This document shows, in pieces, positions 7,904 through 15,420 of a stretch of 64,000 bases of DNA. Numbering within the stretch: position 1 is the stretch's first letter; each line of letters begins with the position of its first letter. The stretch is from Prochlorococcus marinus str. MIT 9107 (lineage in GTDB: Bacteria; Cyanobacteriota; Cyanobacteriia; PCC-6307; Cyanobiaceae): NCBI RefSeq assembly GCF_000759855.1, contig NZ_JNAI01000001.1:1-64000 (forward strand), given 5' to 3'. A model generated the notes under the pieces. The model was given only the letters and a program-made list of their open reading frames with translations. It had not been told where the DNA came from and made no database searches. A program made the translations under genes and the position numbers.

Positions 7904-8614
7904 CTAGGTCTCAGTGCTTCCTTTCCTAACTTTTTTTGTAATGTAATTGAATACAATCTTGCCTAAAACAGCAATCAAGTTGCCTTCAAGCTCCTTAAAC
8001 ATTTTCATATTATAAGTAAAAGCTTGATTAGCTTCATCAATAATTTGATCAGCAGTTTTTTGATTTATTGGAAGTTGATTCAAAGTAAGGGAGTATTCTT
8101 CCTTGAATTTCTTTTCGTCAGTAATTAATTCAAATTCATAAAAATTTAAACCATCATTTCCCTGCAAATTTAATGCTTTTTTAGCAATCCTTTTTAAAAT
8201 TTGACCACCAGATAAATCTCCTATATAGCGCGTGTAGTGGTGACCAACCAACAACTCCGGTGAATTTTTTGCAACCTCACGGATTCTTTCAACGTATTCT
8301 TTTGCTGATTGAGAAATATTAATTTCATTCTTCCAATTATCACCAAAATAAAATTTAAGATCATTTTCAAGGGTTTCTTTTCTGAATAAAGATTTAAAAC
8401 CAATAGGTTTTATTACGGGATGTTCCTCGGAAACTAATCTTTCAATTTCTTCTTCCATAGCCTCATAAACAAAATATAAATCACTAATTAATTTTCTATA
8501 AGATTTTTTTTCAACAACTCCTTTTAAAAAACAAGCCACAAAACCAGTATTTTCGGCCATGGTATGGGATTTTTTTGTCCCTTCTCTTAGTTGTCCTGCA
8601 AGAGCGACTGTCAT
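7904..8614 (-). CDS. ho1: Heme oxygenase
   Basis: Opens heme to biliverdin IXalpha, CO and iron using ferredoxin. The 236-aa length matches soluble cyanobacterial HO1. The proximal heme ligand is His17 in [12 protein letters not shown]. The distal-helix signature near residues 129-141 is [13 protein letters not shown]. It is the first gene of ho1-pebA-pebB; the promoter must lie in the 57-nt gap upstream or beyond the 143-aa gene before it. There is no membrane segment. Confidence 0.96.
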   Translation of the reverse strand: MTVALAGQLREGTKKSHTMAENTGFVACFLKGVVEKKSYRKLISDLYFVYEAMEEEIERLVSEEHPVIKPIGFKSLFRKETLENDLKFYFGDNWKNEINISQSAKEYVERIREVAKNSPELLVGHHYTRYIGDLSGGQILKRIAKKALNLQGNDGLNFYEFELITDEKKFKEEYSLTLNQLPINQKTADQIIDEANQAFTYNMKMFKELEGNLIAVLGKIVFNYITKKVRKGSTET

Positions 8615-8671
8615 TTATTTTGAATTAATTTTTTAAGTGTATTTAATCTACAAGGAAAATACATAAAACAG

Positions 8672-9103
8672 CTAATTTTTGTTACCAGCGGATGTTGTAG
8701 AGAATAACTTATAAAGTTCTTTACAAACCAAAAAAAGATTATCTTTCTGTTCCTTTTGCGGTAAATGAGTACCAGTCACTTCCCAGTGGCCGATAGTCGC
8801 TACTCTCCATCTCTCGGAGGGTACAATCATACCTCTCATTATTATTCCTAACAATTTTGGGACTCTGTTATTGTCATCATTTTCAATTCTTAATTGTAAA
8901 AGTATTGCTCTACATTCAATGAGAGGACTCCAACCAGGGAAATGAAACGCAAAGTCAATGCTATCTTGCATAGATTCATTGTTTGAATTTTCCCAGGGAC
9001 TAAAGTTTACGCTGGCATCTGGAAAATATTTCCGAAACAACACTGCAGTGGAAGCAATTTTATTAGCTATTTCAACATTACTTACGTTTGAACTCGCATT
9101 CAT
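8672..9103 (-). CDS. Conserved hypothetical protein, 143 aa
   Basis: I recognise the general type of a small soluble cyanobacterial protein but no function. Visible features are an Asn/Ser-rich start, a core with FAFHFPGWSPLIECRAILLQ near 52-71 and a GHWEVTGTHLPQ segment near 106-117. The mix of aromatic residues and beta-prone stretches suggests a compact alpha/beta fold. There is no signal peptide or metal motif. It lies 57 nt upstream of ho1 on the same strand and may be co-transcribed with the bilin genes, but that link is positional only. Confidence 0.75.
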   Translation of the reverse strand: MNASSNVSNVEIANKIASTAVLFRKYFPDASVNFSPWENSNNESMQDSIDFAFHFPGWSPLIECRAILLQLRIENDDNNRVPKLLGIIMRGMIVPSERWRVATIGHWEVTGTHLPQKEQKDNLFLVCKELYKLFSTTSAGNKN

Positions 9104-9316
9104 AAATAGCTAAGTGTTTTTTTTGAAAATGACATAATTTCATTTAACTTGCTTATTAACTACTTTTTCTTTTAATAAAGATGTTGATATGCTGATCAAT
9201 AAAGTATTCCCTATTCACATTTGAATAATAAATTTCTAGCTTTTAAAGAAAATAACTCATCGCAAATTACAATACGAAGAACTTAAATGAGTTATCTTAG
9301 TTATTAATTCAATGCT
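9104..9316. promoter_or_regulatory. Shared divergent promoter region of the 143-aa gene and icd
   Basis: An A/T-rich 213-nt gap. I searched for GTA-N8-TAC (NtcA) and saw no intact copy; the nearest is GTATTCCCTATTCAC, whose second half fails. No terminator hairpin is seen. Any nitrogen control of icd is not shown by sequence here. Confidence 0.4.
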
Positions 9317-10741
9317 ATGCCAAAATTTGAAAAATTAAATTTACCTAATGAAGGAGAGATAATAACTTTTAATGAAGGCAAGCCTAATGTTCCTAATAAT
9401 CCAATTGTCCCATTTATTAGGGGTGATGGAACTGGAGTTGATATATGGCCAGCGACTCAACTTGTTCTTGATGCAGCGATAAAAAAAAGCTATGGAGATC
9501 AAAGAAAAATTAATTGGTTTAAAGTCTATGCAGGGGATGAAGCTTGTGAAATTTATGGAACATATAACTATCTCCCTCAAGATACTATTGAAGCAATTAA
9601 ACACTTCGGTGTGGCCATCAAAGGTCCTTTAACAACTCCAATAGGAGGAGGTATTAGATCACTTAATGTTGCATTAAGACAAATCTTTGATTTATATAGC
9701 TGTGTTAGACCATGTAGATATTATACAGGAACTCCAAGCCCTCACAAAAACCCTCAAAATTTAGACGTTATTGTTTATAGAGAAAATACTGAGGACATCT
9801 ACATGGGAATTGAATGGGAGGCTGAAGATCATAATTGTATTGAATTAATTAATCACTTAAATAACGTTGTAATACCAAATAGTAAAAATTTAAAAAATAG
9901 ATCAATTCCAAAGGGGTCTGGAATTGGAATAAAACCAGTCAGTAAAATAGGTAGCCAAAGGCATATTAGAAAGGCTATTGAACATGCAAAAAGGTTAGCA
10001 AGAGATAAAAGACATGTAACTCTTGTACATAAAGGTAATATTATGAAGTATACAGAAGGTGCTTTTAGAGATTGGGGATATGAATTGGCAGTGAATGAAT
10101 TTAGAGAAGACTGCATTACGGAAAGAGAAAGCTGGATTTTAGATAATATTCAGAAAAATCCAGAAATTACAGTTGAGAATAATGCACAAAAAATCGAACC
10201 AGGTTTTGACAAACTTACTAAAAATAAAAAGGCATTAATCTGCGAAGAAATTAGAGAAGTTATTTCCTCAATCTCTCATTCCCATGGAGATGGTAAATGG
10301 AAAGAACTAATTCTTGTTGATGATCGGATAGCTGATAGTATATTTCAACAAATTCAAACTAGACCTCAAGAATATTCAATTCTTGCAACATTAAATCTTA
10401 ATGGCGACTATGTTTCTGATGCAGCTGCGGCAATAGTTGGTGGACTTGGTATGGCTCCTGGTGCGAATATTGGTGATAATGCAGCAATTTTTGAAGCAAC
10501 GCATGGTACTGCGCCAAAACACGCAGGATTAAATAAAATTAATCCAGGTTCAGTAATTCTGAGTGGTGTTATGATGCTTGAATATTTTGGTTGGGATGAA
10601 GCCGCTAACTTAATTACTAACGGTTTAAGTAAGGCAATAGAGAAAAAAAAAGTCACCTATGATCTAGCACGTTTAATGGAACCCAAAGTAGAACCATTAT
10701 CCTGCAGTAGTTTTGCTAAAGAAATTATCTCAAAATTCTAA
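9317..10741 (+). CDS. icd: NADP-dependent isocitrate dehydrogenase
   Basis: Oxidative decarboxylation of isocitrate to 2-oxoglutarate, the nitrogen-status signal and carbon skeleton for ammonium assimilation in cyanobacteria. It is 474 aa. RGDGTGVDIWPA near residues 35-46 and PLTTPIGGGIRSLNVALRQ near 99-117 (the isocitrate-binding loop) are typical. So are YRENTEDIYMGIEW near 154-167, and the dimer/metal region DAAAAIVGGLGMAPGANIGD. It has its own 213-nt upstream region, in which I find no perfect NtcA site (GTA-N8-TAC). It is convergent with the kinase-like gene, with a 2-nt gap. Confidence 0.96.
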   Translation: MPKFEKLNLPNEGEIITFNEGKPNVPNNPIVPFIRGDGTGVDIWPATQLVLDAAIKKSYGDQRKINWFKVYAGDEACEIYGTYNYLPQDTIEAIKHFGVAIKGPLTTPIGGGIRSLNVALRQIFDLYSCVRPCRYYTGTPSPHKNPQNLDVIVYRENTEDIYMGIEWEAEDHNCIELINHLNNVVIPNSKNLKNRSIPKGSGIGIKPVSKIGSQRHIRKAIEHAKRLARDKRHVTLVHKGNIMKYTEGAFRDWGYELAVNEFREDCITERESWILDNIQKNPEITVENNAQKIEPGFDKLTKNKKALICEEIREVISSISHSHGDGKWKELILVDDRIADSIFQQIQTRPQEYSILATLNLNGDYVSDAAAAIVGGLGMAPGANIGDNAAIFEATHGTAPKHAGLNKINPGSVILSGVMMLEYFGWDEAANLITNGLSKAIEKKKVTYDLARLMEPKVEPLSCSSFAKEIISKF

Positions 10742-10743
10742 AT

Positions 10744-12093
10744 TTAAAAATTATTTTTATTTTCAAAAACTTTCCATATATTGACTAATGAATCTTTAGT
10801 GCCAATGTTTCCAGGATGTGTAACTATAGGAAGCTTTTCATCATTTTTTAAGTTGTAAGTCACTACAGAAATGCCTGTTAGAATCTGTCCCTCAAGATAA
10901 ACATAATCTGCATTAAGTCCATTACTAAGAATCACATTTGTTGTTATTCCACCTTTTGAAATCAAATATCCTATCTCATACTTCAAATCTGCGACTAATT
11001 CAGCAATAAAAAAAGCAAGTGAATTATACAAATTAAATTGTTCAGAGTAATCTAAGGACAAAATTTTTCTTGAAGTAAACAATACAGGAGTTTTTCCTTG
11101 ATCAAAAGAAAGTCTAATTTCTCTCAAAAATTTGTTTTTAAAGTAATTCTTTAGCTCCTGATTATTGTCTGATGAATTAATTTTAAAGAATTCAAAAACA
11201 TCTAATTCAATTGGGCTGCAATTACTTATCTCTAATAAATTTTTCAATTGTATCGTTGAAAGTTCCACATAGGATCCAACAATTATCAATCCTGGAAGAA
11301 AACTATTTTCTTTATTTCTTATTCTTAAATTAGAGAAAAATGTTTTCCCCTGAGAGGCGCTTTTTTTCTCAGAAATTGAACTTATAAAACTTGCTGCAGT
11401 TCGAAAAAGGAATTTTTTTTGTTTAGTTAATTTTTTAATTACTAAAGAAAATTTTTTTAGTTGAGAATAATTTTCTACATCTACAATTACATGTTTATTA
11501 TTCTTCAAGTTCTTTAATGTTTTAAAAACAATGTTATTTTCTTCATCATTCAGAATTTCTATATCTGACAATAAAAGATTTTGAATATCTTCAAAATTTA
11601 TTTGCGATTTACTCTTCTTAAATAAAAGATTCTTGACATTACTTGTCTCATATCCAAAAATTTTATCTCTTGCAAAAATTGTTTGATTGATAGGGGTTTT
11701 ATCAACAAAGTGTGATCCATTAATTGTTAATCTTTTACCCTCTATAAAAGCTGGAATATGAAAAGTAGCATCAAAAGGACCTAAGCAACTATTTAGGGCA
11801 CTTGGCTCTATAAAATTATGTCCTCGAAGAGTAGAGTCTCCTCTACTTATAAAAATAATTTCTTCTTCATAAGAATGAGAAGCCATGACGGTCTTAAGAT
11901 TTTTGCAAATTTCCTCTATAGTTAATTGCGCATCATTTTCCGAAAGTGACCTTGTATTAGCCAAAATAAAAAATAAATTAGATTTAGATTCAAAACCTTT
12001 GACTAAAGTTGAGCAGTCCCACTTAAGAAGTAATAAGCAATCATGTACAGTTTGAGAGCCTGTTGGATCATCATCAATAACAACAAATTTCAT
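10744..12093 (-). CDS. Four-carbon acid-sugar kinase family protein (DUF1537-type)
   Basis: The family phosphorylates four-carbon acid sugars such as threonate and erythronate (OtnK/DtnK). This 449-aa protein shows the N-terminal DDDPTGSQTVHDC motif at 7-19 and the SRGDSTLRGH segment near 84-93. The C-terminal nucleotide-binding part has SKGGITTNVIL and a glycine loop HPGNIGTKDS near 425-434. In other bacteria such kinases sit with a PdxA-like dehydrogenase and an aldolase or decarboxylase; none is adjacent here. Instead it follows an aldose-epimerase-like gene by 13 nt, an alpha/beta hydrolase and an antiporter, all on the same strand. The substrate is therefore unknown; a damaged-metabolite or sugar-acid salvage role is possible. 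Confidence 0.85.
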   Translation of the reverse strand: MKFVVIDDDPTGSQTVHDCLLLLKWDCSTLVKGFESKSNLFFILANTRSLSENDAQLTIEEICKNLKTVMASHSYEEEIIFISRGDSTLRGHNFIEPSALNSCLGPFDATFHIPAFIEGKRLTINGSHFVDKTPINQTIFARDKIFGYETSNVKNLLFKKSKSQINFEDIQNLLLSDIEILNDEENNIVFKTLKNLKNNKHVIVDVENYSQLKKFSLVIKKLTKQKKFLFRTAASFISSISEKKSASQGKTFFSNLRIRNKENSFLPGLIIVGSYVELSTIQLKNLLEISNCSPIELDVFEFFKINSSDNNQELKNYFKNKFLREIRLSFDQGKTPVLFTSRKILSLDYSEQFNLYNSLAFFIAELVADLKYEIGYLISKGGITTNVILSNGLNADYVYLEGQILTGISVVTYNLKNDEKLPIVTHPGNIGTKDSLVNIWKVFENKNNF

Positions 12094-12106
12094 CAGTATT
12101 ACATAA

Positions 12107-12961
12107 TTAATTAAGAGATTTTATTTGTATTGAGGCATCAAACCTTTGACTATAATTTGAAGGAATCATAATGTTTCTGAAACCATCAACAAAAGAATTT
12201 CGGGGACTAGTCCAAGGTTCAAAACATATCATTCTTCTTGGAGGATCACTCCAAATCACTCCTAGATCAAAAGGATATGGATGATTTAAAGTTACCTGTC
12301 TTTTGAAAACTCTATCTCGAAAAGAGCTCCTACCGGATGTATACATAAGAAGATCAACTCCTAACTTAATATTGTTTAATTCATCCAAAGTATTACTTAT
12401 GACGTTTTTTTCTTGATTCTGACAATTAAGTGGAATATCAATAAACTCTAAATTCTTGAAATCTGAAACATTAAAATAAGGATGCAATCCAAAATTTATA
12501 GGCATTGCAGTGTCTGTTTTATTATAAATCTTAATTTCAAATTCTAAACAGTTAATATTTAAGATAACTTCTATTTTTAATTCGAAATCGAAAGGATAAT
12601 ATTTTTTGGTTTTTTTAGATTCATTTAAAAATAAGCATAAAGATTTTTCATTTTCGTTAAAACAGTATTGCCATTGCAAATCCCTAGCAAAACCATGTTG
12701 AGTTAATTGCATATAATCTTTTCCAAATACTGAACTAGAGGTATTGAGATTTCCACAAATTGGGAACAAGATTGGAATGCCTCCCCTAATACTTTTTGTT
12801 TTATCCATAAATCTTTTTTCATCGAAATAAAGTATCTCTTTACCATCCGAAACCCAATTTGTAATAACACCTCCTCTTTGAGGACAAAATTTAATATAGT
12901 TATTTTGATCTAATTGAAAGACAAAAATTCCATTGTCTTTATTAGATAATTTAGTTTGCAC
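12107..12961 (-). CDS. Aldose 1-epimerase / glucose-6-phosphate 1-epimerase-like protein
   Basis: Galactose-mutarotase fold, 284 aa, almost entirely beta strand. GLHPYFNVSD near residues 159-168 contains the conserved His, and CFEPWTSPRNSF near 249-260 carries the likely catalytic Glu. Both motifs fit the YeaD-type hexose-phosphate mutarotase subgroup. It would interconvert anomers of a hexose or hexose phosphate in the cytosol. It is located between an alpha/beta hydrolase (12 nt upstream) and the acid-sugar kinase-like gene (13 nt downstream), apparently one operon. The exact sugar is not determinable. Confidence 0.85.
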   Translation of the reverse strand: MQTKLSNKDNGIFVFQLDQNNYIKFCPQRGGVITNWVSDGKEILYFDEKRFMDKTKSIRGGIPILFPICGNLNTSSSVFGKDYMQLTQHGFARDLQWQYCFNENEKSLCLFLNESKKTKKYYPFDFELKIEVILNINCLEFEIKIYNKTDTAMPINFGLHPYFNVSDFKNLEFIDIPLNCQNQEKNVISNTLDELNNIKLGVDLLMYTSGRSSFRDRVFKRQVTLNHPYPFDLGVIWSDPPRRMICFEPWTSPRNSFVDGFRNIMIPSNYSQRFDASIQIKSLN

Positions 12962-12973
12962 AATAATTTTTAC

Positions 12974-13873
12974 TTAGAGAGAATCAACCCAATCCAAAAT
13001 ATGCTGATTAACTAATTCAGGTATTTCATCATGAGGACAATGCCCAGCATCTAGAATGATTTCTTTTGTATTCTTTGGTGTAAATTTATTATATAAATTT
13101 CTTTTTTTTGGAGTGTTCATCCAAGGATCTTTGCTTCCCCAGAGCAGTAATAATGGTGAATCGAGTTTTGCGAATAACTTATCCAACGGCAATCCCTGAG
13201 GACCTGATGGGTTAAATACACTTCTAAAAACATTAAAAGCTCCGTAATCTAGCGAAGGCTTTCTTATTGACTCAACTAAAAAATCATCAACATTTTTTTT
13301 GTCAACATAAACTTGATTCAAAGTTTTTTTAATATTTTTAGGATTTCTCATGTTCTCAAAAATTAAACGTTGAAGAACAACATTTTTCAAAAATATGCCT
13401 GCAACTGTTTCAATTGAAGTTTGCAACATATTCTTTTTGATAGTTTTTTCTTCACTAAAATATCCTGCAGCATTAAGTAATATCACTCCTGCGTTTAGCT
13501 CATTTAATTCTGAACCAGCTGCTAATGCTGCATAACCACCTAATGAATTTCCAACAACAATTGTAGGTTTTTTTATTTTCTCTTTTACATAAGCGACAAC
13601 CTGATCTTTCCATAAAGATCCTGAGTATTCAACATCTTGAGGCTTAGGACTTTTTCCAAAACCCAGTAGGTCCATAGCGTGAACTTCGTATTTGTTACTC
13701 AAAATAGGAATATTGAATCTCCAATGATCCGTAGAAGCCCCGAAACCATGAATTAATAAAATTGCACATTCTTTTGATATTTGCTCAGGCTTAGCAGAAA
13801 CAGTATGTATGGGGTAATTTAAAAAATTCCAATCATAATTTACATCACTATCTATCAAAGCTGATTTTTCCAT
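12974..13873 (-). CDS. Alpha/beta hydrolase
   Basis: A 299-aa serine hydrolase. The oxyanion segment is LLIHGFGASTDHW near residues 35-47, and the nucleophile elbow is VVGNSLGGYAAL near 106-117 (Ser in GNSLGG). The acid is in WGSKDPWM, and the catalytic His is in AGHCPHDEIPE near the end. The triad is complete. The CPHDE ending and GFGAS loop resemble the chloroplast/cyanobacterial group that includes chlorophyll dephytylase-like enzymes, so an esterase acting on chlorophyll or another isoprenoid ester is one possibility; that is inference. A close relative with the same motifs is encoded at 41413-42327. It lies 43 nt downstream of the antiporter gene. Confidence 0.88.
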   Translation of the reverse strand: MEKSALIDSDVNYDWNFLNYPIHTVSAKPEQISKECAILLIHGFGASTDHWRFNIPILSNKYEVHAMDLLGFGKSPKPQDVEYSGSLWKDQVVAYVKEKIKKPTIVVGNSLGGYAALAAGSELNELNAGVILLNAAGYFSEEKTIKKNMLQTSIETVAGIFLKNVVLQRLIFENMRNPKNIKKTLNQVYVDKKNVDDFLVESIRKPSLDYGAFNVFRSVFNPSGPQGLPLDKLFAKLDSPLLLLWGSKDPWMNTPKKRNLYNKFTPKNTKEIILDAGHCPHDEIPELVNQHILDWVDSL

Positions 13874-13916
13874 TTATTGAAAATATTATGTAGTTTGATT
13901 CTAATAAACTTATTTC

Positions 13917-15284
13917 CTAAAGAAGACCAACAGGATCAGCTGCAACATCATCTGAAATTTTATTACCATCATTTGGGGGCTTATCTTTTAGAACAATTCT
14001 CAAGAGAACAGGTGCAAGAAAAGTAGTTCCAATAACCATTAATAAAATAGCTGCCTCAAGAGAAGGAGTTAACAACTTAGCGCTTGTTCCTAGCCCAAGG
14101 AAAATTAAACCAACCTCTCCTCTAGGCATCATACCCAAACCTACAACTAATCTATTTGTAGGTTTATCAATTGAAAATACCCATCCGGCTGCAATTTTTC
14201 CAATAATTGCAACAACTAATAAAAATCCTGCAACTACAAGAGCTGATCTACTTGTTGGATCAAGTGGATTGATAACTGATAAATCCATTCCAGCTCCAAC
14301 TAATACAAAGAAAATAGTTGCGAATAAGGAAACTAAAGGTAAAACAGATTGTTGTATTGCATGATTATTTTTAGAACTACTAAGAATTAATCCAGCTGCA
14401 AAAGCACCTAAAGCTGCTTCCAATCCAATGGCTGTTGCGACAAAACAACATAATACAAGTATTACAAAAGAAGCCACTACTACAGCTCCAGGAGCTTTTA
14501 ATCTATCTAATAACCAATCAAATCCTGGGGCTGCTGTTCGACTTAATGCAATAGCAGCAATAACAAATACTACTGCTGCCGCAACTAATTTAATAATAGG
14601 AGCAATTTCTAAAGAACCTCCTGCAGCAAGAGCCACAACAACTGCCAGAATAACAATTCCCAAAATATCATCTAGCACTGCTGCGCCAATAACAATTTGC
14701 CCTTCTCTAGTTTTTAAATATCCTAATTCACCGAAAACACTAGCAGTAATTCCTATACTTGTGGCTGTCATAGATGCACCAGCAAAAACTGCTGGAATTA
14801 GATCTACTTGGAAAATAAACATTAATCCAAGAGTTCCAAAAGCAAACGGTAAAATTACCCCAGCCATAGCAACAGTAAAAGCCTGCGCACCGACAGCTAC
14901 CAATTCCTCTAACTCACTTTCTAATCCTGTTAAAAATAAAAGTGCATATAAACCAAGTGTTGCGACTGCTTGGAGAGATGGAAAACTTTCGAAATAAACA
15001 TCAGGTACTGCTTCCGGAGGAATTGAAGCCAATGAACTAATAACATTTACAAGTCCCTCATTTAGTTCAGTTCCAGCTGAGGGCGGTATCAATAAATGGA
15101 ATCCTGAAGCCCCTATTACAACCCCTGCCAGAAGCTCACCTACAATCGTTGGTAAACTTAATCTTACTAATACTTCTGCTAATGCTCTTGCTGATAAAAA
15201 GATCAGTAGAAATCTTATAACTCCGATCAACGTTTCAGCAACTTCTAAATCATGCGCACTTAATTCAGCAAGTAAAGAATACAT
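13917..15284 (-). CDS. Na+/H+ antiporter of the CPA2 (NapA/KefB-like) family
   Basis: An integral membrane protein of 455 aa with roughly a dozen hydrophobic segments. The first is near residues 20-40, followed by a PTIVGELLAGVVIGASGF motif at about 45-62 that is typical of monovalent cation:proton antiporters. A GAAVLDDILGIVIL segment near 201-214 carries the paired Asp residues expected at the ion site. There is no C-terminal TrkA-N domain, unlike KefB. It probably exports Na+ in exchange for H+ across the plasma or thylakoid membrane. It is the first gene of a four-gene same-strand run with the hydrolase, epimerase and kinase. Confidence 0.92.
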   Translation of the reverse strand: MYSLLAELSAHDLEVAETLIGVIRFLLIFLSARALAEVLVRLSLPTIVGELLAGVVIGASGFHLLIPPSAGTELNEGLVNVISSLASIPPEAVPDVYFESFPSLQAVATLGLYALLFLTGLESELEELVAVGAQAFTVAMAGVILPFAFGTLGLMFIFQVDLIPAVFAGASMTATSIGITASVFGELGYLKTREGQIVIGAAVLDDILGIVILAVVVALAAGGSLEIAPIIKLVAAAVVFVIAAIALSRTAAPGFDWLLDRLKAPGAVVVASFVILVLCCFVATAIGLEAALGAFAAGLILSSSKNNHAIQQSVLPLVSLFATIFFVLVGAGMDLSVINPLDPTSRSALVVAGFLLVVAIIGKIAAGWVFSIDKPTNRLVVGLGMMPRGEVGLIFLGLGTSAKLLTPSLEAAILLMVIGTTFLAPVLLRIVLKDKPPNDGNKISDDVAADPVGLL

Positions 15285-15420
15285 ATGAAATTCGAGAAAA
15301 AATAAACTACATAATTGGAAGATAGTTTATTGAGGGCCCACTTTAAGAAATATGTAAAAAAAAAGCAAAAATACTCAACAAGTGTGGATCTGAAGTTACT
15401 ACAAAGAAATTTTCTAAAAA

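Noticed and set aside
9104-9316. NtcA-binding site upstream of icd
   Set aside because: No intact GTA-N8-TAC was found; the closest match fails in its second half.
14428-14997. 189-aa plus-strand ORF opposite the Na+/H+ antiporter
   Set aside because: Composition is a Thr/Ala/Ile-rich mirror of a membrane-protein gene read backwards. The antiporter on the other strand is clearly real.
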